Source: Pseudomonas sp. PICF141
Lineage (GTDB): Bacteria > Pseudomonadota > Gammaproteobacteria > Pseudomonadales > Pseudomonadaceae
Direction: 5' to 3'
NCBI RefSeq assembly: GCF_002286815.1
Contig: NZ_MUNM01000059.1
Coordinates: 1-64,000 of the forward strand
DNA: 64,000 nucleotides
Under the pieces are notes generated by a model. That model saw only the letters and a program-made list of their open reading frames with translations. It had not been told where the DNA came from and made no database searches. The position numbers and the translations under genes were made by a program. Shown piece after piece: positions 7,832 through 16,029 of this stretch (position 1 is the first letter of the stretch; each line of letters opens with the position of its first letter).

Positions 7832-8809
7832 ATGGATACACATTTCAAAATGCCTGTGCTGACCGACCTTGCGCCTGGTTTGACCCTCAGCACCTCGCTG
7901 GTTCGAGAAGAGCTGTTTCCGATTCGCGAGGTAGCACGCCTGACAGGGGTCAACCCGGTTACGCTACGCGCATGGGAGCGGCGGTACGGTCTGATACAAC
8001 CCGTGCGCACCGACAGCGGGCACCGTTTGTATTCGATGACCGATATAGAGCGTATTCGTAGCATCCTTGGCTGGATCGAACGCGGCGTCGCAGTCAGCAA
8101 GGTCGGCAAGATACTGGCCAAGACCGAACCGCTCAAGGCACTGGCTCAGATCATTCCCAACGAACTCGTTCAAGCCGATTACAACCAATGGCAGCAGCAG
8201 GTCAGGGCTGCGGTGAGTGCTTTCGACGAAGTTCAACTGGAGCATGTCTACGGTCAGGTTTTTTCCAGTTACCCGTTGACCGTAGTATTCCAGGACATTC
8301 TCATTCCGGTCTGGAAGCTATTGCTACAACGCCATGAAGCATTCGGCCAGGTCAGCGAGTGGCTTTTTCTGGATGGTTTTCTGCGCGCTCGAGTGTTGCA
8401 ACGTCTGTTGCTGGTGCGAGTCATGCAACCGCGACGAGTGATTGTTTGCGCCTTGGCCGATCAATGCCGGGAACTCGAAGTGTTGGTCACGGCGCTGTAT
8501 CTGAGCAGCGTCGATTCGGCTATTCAATTATTGGCGATTGGCCAGCCTTTCGAAGAATTGGTTTTGATCTGCGAAAAGATCAGGCCCAAGGCACTGATAC
8601 TGGTTTCCAACCATGCGCCAGCGGGCGAACTGCCTAGACGTTTGAATCGTTTGGCGATGAGCCTGGATTGTCAGGTATTGCTGGCCGGAGATGCATCGGA
8701 TCTGGCGCAGGAGAGCCTGGCTGGATCGTCGATCGGTTGTCTGGGAAACGAGGGCCTGTTGATGCGCCAGCGTTTGAAGCAGTTCCTGGCGGGAAACCTG
8801 GATACCTGA
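7832..8809 (+). CDS. MerR-family transcriptional regulator, LitR/CarH-like, without a B12-binding histidine
   Basis: Two-part regulator. The N-terminal MerR helix-turn-helix and wing are clear: FPIREVARLTGVNPVTLRAWERRYGLIQPVRTDSGHRLYS. The C-terminal half aligns in pattern with the cobalamin-binding domain of CarH/LitR (a Trp-containing helical bundle, then a Rossmann-like part with PFEELVLICEKIRPKALILVS). At the place of the B12 ligand motif ExHxLGL it reads DQCRELEV, so the ligand histidine is missing. This matches the class II LitR proteins of P. putida, which act with short LOV proteins instead of B12. A short-LOV gene lies 680 bases downstream. The start is uncertain: the frame opens with GTG at 7784, and ATGs occur at 7832 and 7850, none with a good ribosome site. 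Confidence 0.8.
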   Translation: MDTHFKMPVLTDLAPGLTLSTSLVREELFPIREVARLTGVNPVTLRAWERRYGLIQPVRTDSGHRLYSMTDIERIRSILGWIERGVAVSKVGKILAKTEPLKALAQIIPNELVQADYNQWQQQVRAAVSAFDEVQLEHVYGQVFSSYPLTVVFQDILIPVWKLLLQRHEAFGQVSEWLFLDGFLRARVLQRLLLVRVMQPRRVIVCALADQCRELEVLVTALYLSSVDSAIQLLAIGQPFEELVLICEKIRPKALILVSNHAPAGELPRRLNRLAMSLDCQVLLAGDASDLAQESLAGSSIGCLGNEGLLMRQRLKQFLAGNLDT

Positions 8810-8829
8810 GCGTAGAAAAAACAGGAAAA

Positions 8830-9435
8830 TCAGATATGCAGTGCGGGATGGGTCAGGCGATGTTGTTGAAGGATGTACTGACGCAGACGTTCGGTTTCAT
8901 CCTTGTCACTCTGGCTCAATTCGTAGGCGTAATAACCCTGCTCGGTTTCACGCTCGAAGGTACCGCGTAACGCAATCCGCTCATAACCTGACGGGCTGAA
9001 CCACAGCGCGAAATGCTTTGGCGCCTTGGTCTTGTTGCGAACCTCCAGCAAAACCCCTTTAAACGATATTTCATGCACCCACATGGTGCCGGGTTGGCCC
9101 TTGGCATTTTCCAGTGCCACGGGCTCTTCGAGCACCAGGCGCCATGGCCGAATCATCGGCCCGTCTTCATAGATGCTGGGGACGCCAAGACGTAGATGCA
9201 TGGCGTGAAATTCATCTTCCACCAAATGCAGCGGGAAGGTTATTTGCTGATTTTCGAAATTGGCCTGGATGGTGACTTGTTCATGCGCCGCCAGACGTGT
9301 GAGCAAGTCACGAATCTGCGAACCACCGTTGACGAGCAGACTCGACGTGGCATCCCGCACATTGAGTTGCGGGTTGTGCTGCATGTTCTGGATAAAATCC
9401 AGCTCATCCTGAGTCAAGAGTGCGTCGCGCTGCAT
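8830..9435 (-). CDS. PilZ-like / YcgR-type protein
   Basis: A 201-aa soluble protein with a YcgR-like N-terminal half (SSLLVNGGSQIRDLLTRLAAHEQVTIQANFENQQITFPL) and a C-terminal PilZ-like barrel. Basic residues in MIRPWRLVLEEP resemble the RxxxR entry of PilZ. HEISFKGVLLE stands where D/NxSxxG would be, with the first residue replaced by Glu, so cyclic-di-GMP binding may be weakened. It is convergent with the LitR-like gene and lies just downstream of the LOV gene on the same strand (54-base gap). It could therefore be co-transcribed with the photoreceptor. Confidence 0.65.
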   Translation of the reverse strand: MQRDALLTQDELDFIQNMQHNPQLNVRDATSSLLVNGGSQIRDLLTRLAAHEQVTIQANFENQQITFPLHLVEDEFHAMHLRLGVPSIYEDGPMIRPWRLVLEEPVALENAKGQPGTMWVHEISFKGVLLEVRNKTKAPKHFALWFSPSGYERIALRGTFERETEQGYYAYELSQSDKDETERLRQYILQQHRLTHPALHI

Positions 9436-9489
9436 GATTTGCTCGAAAGAAATAATTACAAAGTCATCGGTGATTGTAGTTAATGACCA

Positions 9490-9966
9490 TTAATTCGCAG
9501 ATTGGTTTGAGCCGTTCGTCGTTTTGAGAGCGGTGATTTCTGCCCGTGCCTCGGCCAATTGCGCTTCCAGCTGCGCGACTCGCTGCTGCGCCTTGACCTG
9601 AACCGTGACGTCTTTCTGAACCCCGACGAAATAGGTCCGACCGTCGTGCGGGTTTTCTATCGTGGAAAGCGACAGTTCGTTCCAGAACGGCGTGCCGTCC
9701 TTGCGGTAATTCCTGAGGATTTCCCGGCAGGAGCCGCCACTGTCCAATGCTTGGCGAATCAAGGCAAGGGCGGCCTGATCCCGGTCTCCTGCCTGCAAAA
9801 AACGGCAATCCTGATAGAGGATTTCTTCGCTGCTGTAACCCGTCAGGCGTTCGAATGCCTGGTTTACATAGATCAGGATGTTGTCCTGCTCGCCTTCCTT
9901 TTCAGCAATCACGATGCCATCGTTGGACGCATCGATGGCCATTTTCAGCAGAGAGGCATTGATCAT
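9490..9966 (-). CDS. Short LOV blue-light receptor (PpSB1-LOV type)
   Basis: A 158-aa PAS/LOV protein without an output domain. The photoadduct cysteine is Cys54 in YQDCRFLQAGDRDQ. FMN-contacting residues are in place: Asn86 and Asn96 in NYRKDGTPFWNELSLS, and Gln117 in FVGVQKDV. After the LOV core comes a helical tail (QRVAQLEAQLAEARAEI), as in the dimeric short LOV proteins PpSB1/PpSB2 of P. putida. The ATG at 9966 is preferred over the frame opening at 10002, because it has an AAAGGG ribosome site and matches the family start MINA. Predicted role: blue-light input to the nearby LitR-like regulator. Confidence 0.93.
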   Translation of the reverse strand: MINASLLKMAIDASNDGIVIAEKEGEQDNILIYVNQAFERLTGYSSEEILYQDCRFLQAGDRDQAALALIRQALDSGGSCREILRNYRKDGTPFWNELSLSTIENPHDGRTYFVGVQKDVTVQVKAQQRVAQLEAQLAEARAEITALKTTNGSNQSAN

Positions 9967-9979
9967 TGCAGAGCCCTTT

Positions 9980-9997
9980 GCGTATCGATTGATACGC
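9980..9997. promoter_or_regulatory. Perfect inverted repeat upstream of the LOV gene
   Basis: GCGTATC-GATT-GATACGC: two perfect 7-base arms with a 4-base spacer. It lies 13 bases before the LOV start codon and directly abuts its ribosome site. It could be an operator or an mRNA hairpin. It is also the only strong dyad in the divergent region towards the flavodoxin gene. Confidence 0.6.
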
Positions 9998-10069
9998 TGC
10001 ATTCTAAAAGATCAACGAGGGCGGTGCTGTTAATATCTCCTACTTTTATTTAGATTCAGGATCAGATTG

Positions 10070-10525
10070 ATGAAAGTCGCCATCCTTTCCGGCTCGGTGT
10101 ACGGCACGGCTGAAGAAGTCGCCCGTCACGCTGCAAGTATTTTGAACGCCGCCGGTTTTGAAACATTCCACAACCCGCGTGCGACCCTCGCCGATGTTCA
10201 GGCGTTTGGCCCCGAAGCATTTCTGGCGGTGACCTCGACCACCGGCATGGGCGAGTTGCCGGACAATCTGCAGCCGTTGTATTTCGCCATCCGCGATCAG
10301 TTGCCGGCGGCCTGGCGTGGTTTGCCAGGTGCGGTGATCGGTTTGGGCGATTCGAGTTATGGCGACACGTTCTGCGGCGGCGGCGAACAAATGCGCGAAT
10401 TGTTCAGCGAATTGGGTGTGCGCGAAATACTGGACATGCTACGCCTGGACGCCAGCGAAACCGTAACGCCGGAAACCGACGCCGAGCCTTGGCTGGCGGA
10501 ACTGGTCAGCGCACTGCGAGGCTGA
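10070..10525 (+). CDS. Flavodoxin (MioC/YqcA-like)
   Basis: A 151-aa FMN-binding flavodoxin-like electron carrier. The phosphate loop is GSVYGTAEEVA at residues 8-18. The isoalloxazine loops are STTGMGELPDN and GLGDSSYGDTFCGGGEQM, as in MioC/YqcA. ATG at 10070 is taken; the frame also allows a TTG three bases earlier. It is divergent from the short LOV gene with a 103-base shared upstream region, so co-regulation is possible. The partner reductase is unknown. Confidence 0.88.
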   Translation: MKVAILSGSVYGTAEEVARHAASILNAAGFETFHNPRATLADVQAFGPEAFLAVTSTTGMGELPDNLQPLYFAIRDQLPAAWRGLPGAVIGLGDSSYGDTFCGGGEQMRELFSELGVREILDMLRLDASETVTPETDAEPWLAELVSALRG

Positions 10526-10691
10526 CGTGTGGGGGGGGGCTGACAATGGATCCAGGCTTCCCCGTGTACTGACTCGCTCGGCCATCAAGCTGGCTGCCAA
10601 TGCAACTACCCGAAGTACGAGGGCTGACTAGACTGCTGTAACGCAGTAAAAACAATAAAAAACCAGAAAAATAAAAAAGAGAATTCTTGCC

Positions 10692-11474
10692 GTGAGCGTA
10701 GCCCCCGTCCAATCGCCACACAGCATTAAAGACAAGGTCAGTGCCGCCGAATGGCAGGCTCGCGTCGATCTGGCGGCCTGTTACCGCCTGGTCGCCTTGC
10801 ATGGCTGGGACGATCTGATTTTCACCCATATTTCCGCCAAGGTGCCGGGCACTGAAGACTTCCTGATCAACCCGTTCGGGCTGATGTTCCATGAGATGAC
10901 GGCGTCGAGCCTGGTCAAGGTCGATCAGGCCGGCAACAAGTTGATGGACAGCCCTTACGAAATCAACCCGGCGGGTTACACCATCCATAGCGCCGTGCAT
11001 GAAGTCCGTCATGACGTCGTGTGTGTCCTGCACACCCACACCGCGGCGGGGGTGGCGGTATCGGCGCAGAAGCAGGGCATCTTGCCGATCAGTCAGCAGT
11101 CTTTGTTCGTTCTTTCAAGCCTGGCTTATCACGCCTACGAAGGCGTTGCGCTGAACCATGAAGAGAAGGCGCGACTGCAAGCCGATCTTGGCGAAAACAA
11201 CTTCCTGATGCTGCACAACCACGGTCTGCTGACCTGTGGCAGTACCATCGCCGACACGTTCCTGATGATGTTCACCTTCCAGCGCGCCTGTGAAATCCAG
11301 GTGCTGGCGCAGAACGGTGGCGCAGAGCTGATCGCCATCGAACCGCAGATTCTGGCAGGCGCCAAGGCGATGATCGCCGGTGTCACCAAAAGTGCCCAAG
11401 GGATGGGTGGCGCGCTGGCCTGGCCGGCGCTGCTGCGCAAACTCGATAAACAAGATCCGGGTTATAAACTCTAA
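10692..11474 (+). CDS. Class II aldolase/adducin family protein
   Basis: A 260-aa protein with the class II aldolase fold, first of three tightly packed genes. The zinc ligands appear in VLHTHTAAGVAVS (HxH) and in LHNHGLLTCG, with the upstream GWDDLIFTHISAKVPG loop typical of the family. It starts with GTG after an A-rich leader. The stop codon directly abuts the ATG of the following hydrolase. Members with this context are usually not true sugar-phosphate aldolases; the substrate is unknown. The neighbours suggest handling of a small hydroxy-acid or lipid-derived compound, which is inference. Confidence 0.85.
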   Translation: MSVAPVQSPHSIKDKVSAAEWQARVDLAACYRLVALHGWDDLIFTHISAKVPGTEDFLINPFGLMFHEMTASSLVKVDQAGNKLMDSPYEINPAGYTIHSAVHEVRHDVVCVLHTHTAAGVAVSAQKQGILPISQQSLFVLSSLAYHAYEGVALNHEEKARLQADLGENNFLMLHNHGLLTCGSTIADTFLMMFTFQRACEIQVLAQNGGAELIAIEPQILAGAKAMIAGVTKSAQGMGGALAWPALLRKLDKQDPGYKL

Positions 11475-12377
11475 ATGGCCCTTGCCGAGATTCCGCTGTG
11501 TGTCTGGCGCAAGCGCGGCCAGACGTTCGTATTCCGCGGTCAGATCCTGCGCTACTGGGCCGCGGGGCAAGGCGAGCCGCTGTTGCTGATCCATGGTTTC
11601 CCGACCGCCAGCTGGGACTGGCATTACCTGTGGCAGCCGCTGGCGCAGCGTTATCGGGTGATTGCCTGCGACATGCTCGGCTTCGGCGATTCGGCCAAAC
11701 CGGTGAACCACGACTACAGCCTGCTGGAACAGGCCGATTTGCAACAGGCCTTACTGGCGCATTTGAACGTAGACCAACCCGTTCACGTATTGGCACACGA
11801 TTATGGCGACAGCGTGGCCCAGGAACTGTTGGCCCGGCATTATGAAACACGTGCTGATATCGCCAGTTGTGTGTTCCTCAATGGCGGGCTGTTTCCTGAA
11901 GCCCATCACCCGGTGTTGATGCAAAAGCTCCTGCTCAGCCCTTTGGGCTGGATGATCGGGCGAGCCTTTACCCGAGACGCGTTAGTGAAGAGTTTCCAGC
12001 AGGTCTTCGGCCCGCAGACACGGCCCACGGAAAGTGAACTGGATGATTTCTGGAGCCTGGTCGACAGCAATCGCGGGCAACGGATCATGCACAAATTGAT
12101 CAGTTATATCCCGCAGCGCCGGGTCCAGCGTGAGCGTTGGGTCAGCGCCATGCAGCGTGGCGAGGTGCCGTTGCGGTTCATCGATGGCGAGGTCGATCCG
12201 GTTTCCGGCGCGCACATGGTGACGCGCTATCGGCAACTGATTCGCGACCCGGACACCATTCTGCTAGCCGGGGTCGGCCATTACCCGCAGATCGAAGCGC
12301 CAGCCCAGGTGCTCAAGCATTATCTGGAGTTTCGCGACCGGCTGGTTTCACCGCCACGCAAGGTGGCCTGTTCCTGA
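11475..12377 (+). CDS. Alpha/beta hydrolase, epoxide hydrolase / haloalkane dehalogenase-like
   Basis: A 300-aa alpha/beta hydrolase. The oxyanion motif LLIHGFPTASWDWHYLW is near residue 40. The nucleophile elbow AHDYGDSVAQ has Asp in the nucleophile position, as in epoxide hydrolases and dehalogenases rather than esterases. An acid residue lies in the RFIDGEVDPVSG strand, and the catalytic His is in GVGHYPQIEAP. A cap domain falls between. No signal peptide. The start codon abuts the preceding stop codon (TAAATG), showing translational coupling. Confidence 0.85.
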   Translation: MALAEIPLCVWRKRGQTFVFRGQILRYWAAGQGEPLLLIHGFPTASWDWHYLWQPLAQRYRVIACDMLGFGDSAKPVNHDYSLLEQADLQQALLAHLNVDQPVHVLAHDYGDSVAQELLARHYETRADIASCVFLNGGLFPEAHHPVLMQKLLLSPLGWMIGRAFTRDALVKSFQQVFGPQTRPTESELDDFWSLVDSNRGQRIMHKLISYIPQRRVQRERWVSAMQRGEVPLRFIDGEVDPVSGAHMVTRYRQLIRDPDTILLAGVGHYPQIEAPAQVLKHYLEFRDRLVSPPRKVACS

Positions 12378-12488
12378 CTATCCCGCTGCCTTATTGCCCA
12401 CCATTCAGCCGCCCCCGTGTTCATTGTGACCGGCAGCCTCGTGGCTGACACTCGCACTCATTGTCCCCTGGCCTGCTGGAGTTTCCCC

Positions 12489-13400
12489 ATGAGTGAGTCT
12501 GTGCGCTTCGAAGATAAAGTGGTGATCGTCACCGGTGCGGGCGGTGGTTTGGGGCGGGCGCACGCGCTGTTGTTCGCAAAGCAGGGCGCCAAGGTGCTGG
12601 TCAATGATCTCGGTGGTTCGACTCAAGGCGAAGGCGCCAATGCATCGGCGGCCGATCGTGTGGTCGCGCAAATTCGCGAAGCCGGCGGCATCGCCGAGGC
12701 CAACCACGATTCCGTCACCGACGGTGACAAAATCGTCCAGCATGCACTCGACACATTCGGCCGTGTCGATGTCGTGGTGAACAACGCCGGCATCCTGCGA
12801 GACAAAAGTTTCCACAAAATGGACGACAGCGACTGGGACCTGGTTTACCGCGTCCACGTCGAAGGCGCCTACAAAGTCACCCGCGCCGCCTGGCCGCACC
12901 TGCGCGAGCAAAACTATGGCCGCGTGATCTTCACCGCATCGACTTCGGGCATCTACGGCAATTTCGGTCAGTCCAACTACGGCATGGCCAAACTCGGGCT
13001 CTACGGCCTGACCCGTACCTTGGCCATCGAAGGCCGCAAAAACAACATCCTGGTCAACGCCATCGCCCCGACCGGCGGCACCCGCATGACTGAAGGCCTG
13101 ATCCCGCCACAAGTGTTCGAACAACTCAAACCGGAACTGGTCAGCCCGCTGGTGGTGTACCTGGCCAGCGAGCATTGCCAGGAAACTTCGGGGCTGTTCG
13201 AAGTGGGTGGCGGCTGGATGGGCAAGGTGCGCTGGGAGCGCAGCCTTGGGGCCGGGTTTGATCCGCGGGTGGGGTTTTCGCCGGAAGATGTGGCGGCGCA
13301 TTGGCAGCAGATTTGCGATTTTGAGGGCGCAGCGCATCCGAAGGACACTATTGAGGCGTTGAAGGAAATGATGGGGAACTTGCAGAGATATACGGTTTAA
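12489..13400 (+). CDS. Short-chain dehydrogenase, MFE-2-like (3R)-hydroxyacyl-CoA dehydrogenase
   Basis: A 303-aa SDR resembling the first domain of peroxisomal multifunctional enzyme type 2. The motif VTGAGGGLGRAHALLFAKQGAKVLVNDLGG binds NAD. NNAGILRDKSFHKMDDSDWD is the MFE-2-type signature, and the catalytic Tyr-Lys pair is in SNYGMAKLGLYGLTRTLAIEG. The C-terminus extends about 50 aa past the usual SDR end (FSPEDVAAHWQQICDFEGA), again as in MFE-2. The ATG at 12489 is chosen over 12417 because the family start (RFEDKVVIVTGAG) follows it. It lies 111 bases after the hydrolase, probably in the same operon. Confidence 0.88.
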   Translation: MSESVRFEDKVVIVTGAGGGLGRAHALLFAKQGAKVLVNDLGGSTQGEGANASAADRVVAQIREAGGIAEANHDSVTDGDKIVQHALDTFGRVDVVVNNAGILRDKSFHKMDDSDWDLVYRVHVEGAYKVTRAAWPHLREQNYGRVIFTASTSGIYGNFGQSNYGMAKLGLYGLTRTLAIEGRKNNILVNAIAPTGGTRMTEGLIPPQVFEQLKPELVSPLVVYLASEHCQETSGLFEVGGGWMGKVRWERSLGAGFDPRVGFSPEDVAAHWQQICDFEGAAHPKDTIEALKEMMGNLQRYTV

Positions 13401-13408
13401 GTGGAGCA

Positions 13409-13434
13409 GGCCACCAAGCTGAGGCTTGGTGGCC
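13409..13434. terminator. Hairpin between the SDR gene and the bacteriocin immunity-type gene
   Basis: Perfect 11-bp stem GGCCACCAAGC / GCTTGGTGGCC with a TGAG loop, located between two convergent genes. It has only short T runs, so it could terminate in both directions but is not a textbook terminator. Confidence 0.65.
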
Positions 13435-13444
13435 GAGTTGCTTG

Positions 13445-13699
13445 TTAATATTTATTTTCGGTAATAAACTGAGGGGCTTTCCAGTTCGGTCCCTTTACGG
13501 TTTTTCCATGTTCATCGCTAGCCAGTACGCCATCGCTGAAGAGCGAGTTGTAAGTGTTTACCAGTTCACCATTTAAAATTATCTCCTGGCGGTGTCGCCC
13601 ATACATTCTGTCGACCGCTTGGGCAGACCTGAAAAGCGCGAAATACGAAACGACATCTTCTACCGATTCGTTTTTGATGATTTGTTCGATAGGGCTCAT
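13445..13699 (-). CDS. Putative bacteriocin immunity protein
   Basis: An 84-aa small protein (MSPIEQIIKNESVEDVVSYF...) encoded directly after the S-type bacteriocin, with an ATGA overlap of stop and start codons. I do not recognise the family. Size, position, coupling and lower GC content are those of immunity genes for nuclease-type colicins and pyocins. It has no hydrophobic segment, which suggests a soluble, cytoplasmic partner that would bind the toxin domain, fitting an enzymatic rather than a pore-forming toxin. Confidence 0.6.
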   Translation of the reverse strand: MSPIEQIIKNESVEDVVSYFALFRSAQAVDRMYGRHRQEIILNGELVNTYNSLFSDGVLASDEHGKTVKGPNWKAPQFITENKY

Positions 13700-15726
13700 T
13701 GTTCGAAGCTCCTCATGTCTTTTTCGTACTCTCTTTGGTCTTGTGCATTCATTGCGCTGATTGCTTCTTCGCTATACAAAAGTGTCAATTCGCTTCCTAG
13801 CTTGTAGTCCTCAAGAGTAGCCGTATGTGCATTGTTCCATATTTGAGACTCGTCGGAAGGAGATGCGGTGTCGCTATAGCCGAACGCCCTGTAACGCTCT
13901 AGTTCTCGTATCTCATGAGTGTAGTAGCGTAAATCTGTGTCAGTTACTTTTCCGTGTTGGCTCAGAATTTTTTCTAGGCGTCGAACCATTATGTCGTTGG
14001 CGTCCGATTGATCGAGCCGTGCGATGTGTAATTTCACTGCATCAATTCCGGTTTGGGTAATGACAGCCGTGCGCCAGTCCAGATCGAGTATCGGTCCACC
14101 CGCCAGCTCCGGATTGAAAAGACGCCCGCTGTATTTACCTTTGACGTAAGCCCCTTGATAGGGACTGCTGATAACGACATACAGCGGCGCAATACCCGAA
14201 TCATCTGGAAAGACGATGATGGACCAGTCCCAACCCTCCACCAGTATGGGATGCAAATCCAGACGCCCTTCGAGCGGCACGATTGGGATTCCGGGATACG
14301 TCGGCGTATCAGCCTGAACAATCGGCCGTTCGGTCGAGCTGTTACCCGGCGTGACGGCGGGCGTCCAGGTCAGGGTATTGGTTGGCGAGTCAGGCAGGCT
14401 TAGCCGATAAACGTTGTTCTGCGCATCGAATGTGGCGTGCCTCACCGGAACGCTGGGGCGAATATCGAACCCGTCGGCGGTGATGACAAACACCTCTGCG
14501 CCTGAGCCAATGGGTCTGTAGCCAATCCCGACCGGCAGATCCAGTGTTCCTTGCCGGTCCGCTATCGCTCGCAGTGACGGTGCGCTTTCTGACGTCAGTT
14601 CCGCGAGCGGTATGCTCATCGTAAAGCGTTCGTCGTTTCCCAGGCGCGAAGGCGTCAGCAAAGCGGCGAAACCGATCAATACCGAGCCCAGTGTCGCGGC
14701 GCCTGCCGCAGTTGCCACCTGCAATGCCGAACGCAGTGCGGTGATTATCGCGGCCGATGTTTCGGGAGCGAGGATGACGGCGGTCGAGGCGAAGGAAAAT
14801 ACCGGGCTGGAAGAGGCGGTCGCTCCCACAGCGGGATATACACGCAGGGTTGCTGAAGCCGCCTGCTGTTTCTCATGCTCCTGCCGTTCAGCTTCAACGC
14901 GAAGCTGTTCTGCCTGGCGCTGAGCCTCGGCCAATGCTGCAAGCTGTGCCTGTTCAGCAGCGACTTGTCGCGCGGCGGCTTCGGCGGCAACCCGTGCTTG
15001 TTCGACAGCCAGTCGTTGGGCCTCGGCCAGCATCGCAAGCCGTGTCTGCTCCCGGGCACGGATGGCGGCTTGCTCGTTGATTTGGGCCAATTCGGCCGCG
15101 ACCCGACGGGCTTCCTGTTCAGCCGCCAATCGCGCCTGATCATTGGCTTGCACGGCAGCCAGCCAGTTGAGTACGTTGACGTGTTGCTGATTCAGCATCT
15201 GGATGGTTTGCGACAGCAGCCTTGCCTCGTATGCTGCCTTGTACGAGGTCATCCAAGCTTGTATCGCGATACCATTCGCGGGAACTGGCTTCTCCAGGGT
15301 CAAGGCTTTTGGATAGAACGCCTGCAAAGGCTTGCCGATGGGGTCTACGCCATAAAAACTATTGGCGATCGCCGTTTTGTGGTGAAAGTCGGCGGTCTTG
15401 CGCGCCAGAAGCGTGTTGCGCACCCCCAGTTCGCGAATGATTGCCTCGGCAGGGGGAAGCGGGTGAGTCGATCCCTCGAGTCTTGTGGCTGCCAGTTCTT
15501 GCTCGATAGTTTGGGGTAGTTGACTGGATCGGACTTGAAACTCCTGTTCTGAAGTCTTGGTGGTGCTCCGCAATTTGTTCAAGATTGTCCCGACTGCCGG
15601 CTGGAAGCCGAAATGTCCGCTATTAGGGTAGTGTGGTGAAGTGGCGGGTACGGGGTGTACGCCCGGAGGCGCTATTGCTGTGGTATGCACAGCTTGAGTT
15701 AACACCAATGGTGGAGGTTTTTGCAT
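13696..15726 (-). CDS. S-type pyocin-like bacteriocin with unassigned C-terminal toxin domain
   Basis: About 676 aa. A Pro-rich unstructured N-terminus (receptor/translocation entry) is followed by a helical region. Then comes an Ala/Gln/Glu/Arg-rich coiled coil at about 195-290 and a hydrophobic helix pair at about 310-360. A beta-rich pyocin S domain spans about 365-525, with ERFTMSIPLAEL, LDLPVGIGYRPI and the closing IIVFPDDSGIAPLYVVIS. The last 150 residues should be the toxin: no HNH/DNase motif or pore-type hydrophobic hairpin is visible, and the best motif is DTDLRYYTHEIRELERYRAFG. ATG at 15726 has an AAAGGA site 7 bases upstream; ATGs at 15732 and 15759 are less well placed. No CTGT-N8-ACAG SOS box was found by eye upstream. 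Confidence 0.82.
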   Translation of the reverse strand: MQKPPPLVLTQAVHTTAIAPPGVHPVPATSPHYPNSGHFGFQPAVGTILNKLRSTTKTSEQEFQVRSSQLPQTIEQELAATRLEGSTHPLPPAEAIIRELGVRNTLLARKTADFHHKTAIANSFYGVDPIGKPLQAFYPKALTLEKPVPANGIAIQAWMTSYKAAYEARLLSQTIQMLNQQHVNVLNWLAAVQANDQARLAAEQEARRVAAELAQINEQAAIRAREQTRLAMLAEAQRLAVEQARVAAEAAARQVAAEQAQLAALAEAQRQAEQLRVEAERQEHEKQQAASATLRVYPAVGATASSSPVFSFASTAVILAPETSAAIITALRSALQVATAAGAATLGSVLIGFAALLTPSRLGNDERFTMSIPLAELTSESAPSLRAIADRQGTLDLPVGIGYRPIGSGAEVFVITADGFDIRPSVPVRHATFDAQNNVYRLSLPDSPTNTLTWTPAVTPGNSSTERPIVQADTPTYPGIPIVPLEGRLDLHPILVEGWDWSIIVFPDDSGIAPLYVVISSPYQGAYVKGKYSGRLFNPELAGGPILDLDWRTAVITQTGIDAVKLHIARLDQSDANDIMVRRLEKILSQHGKVTDTDLRYYTHEIRELERYRAFGYSDTASPSDESQIWNNAHTATLEDYKLGSELTLLYSEEAISAMNAQDQREYEKDMRSFEQ

Positions 15727-16000
15727 ATTCATATCCTTTTGAATGTGCGCTGTATTCAAGAAAGTATTCTTAGTAAGCGATTGTTTTGCGCAATTTAACG
15801 TTACAGCAGAAGCCGCAGGGACGAGTCTGAGAGTGTTGTAAGGAGTTACATATAGAAGAAGCGGAAGTTTCGATGGGGTAGAAATGAAGGCAGGATGTTC
15901 CTTCGCATAAAAAGACGTTTCCCATGCTGTTGCAGGAAAGATCTTTCAAAGCTGTCTTCAGAAGCAATGGGAGACGCTATCACCACAAAACCATCCCCCA

Positions 16001-16029
16001 TAAAAAAGGCCGCTGCAAACGCAGCGGCC
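16001..16029 (-). terminator. Rho-independent terminator with no gene upstream; possible small RNA 3' end
   Basis: Read on the minus strand, a 9-bp stem GGCCGCTGC / GCAGCGGCC runs into six T residues. No protein gene precedes it on that strand for several kilobases, so it may end a small RNA transcribed from about 16130. Alternatively it may insulate the bacteriocin gene from read-through. Confidence 0.6.
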
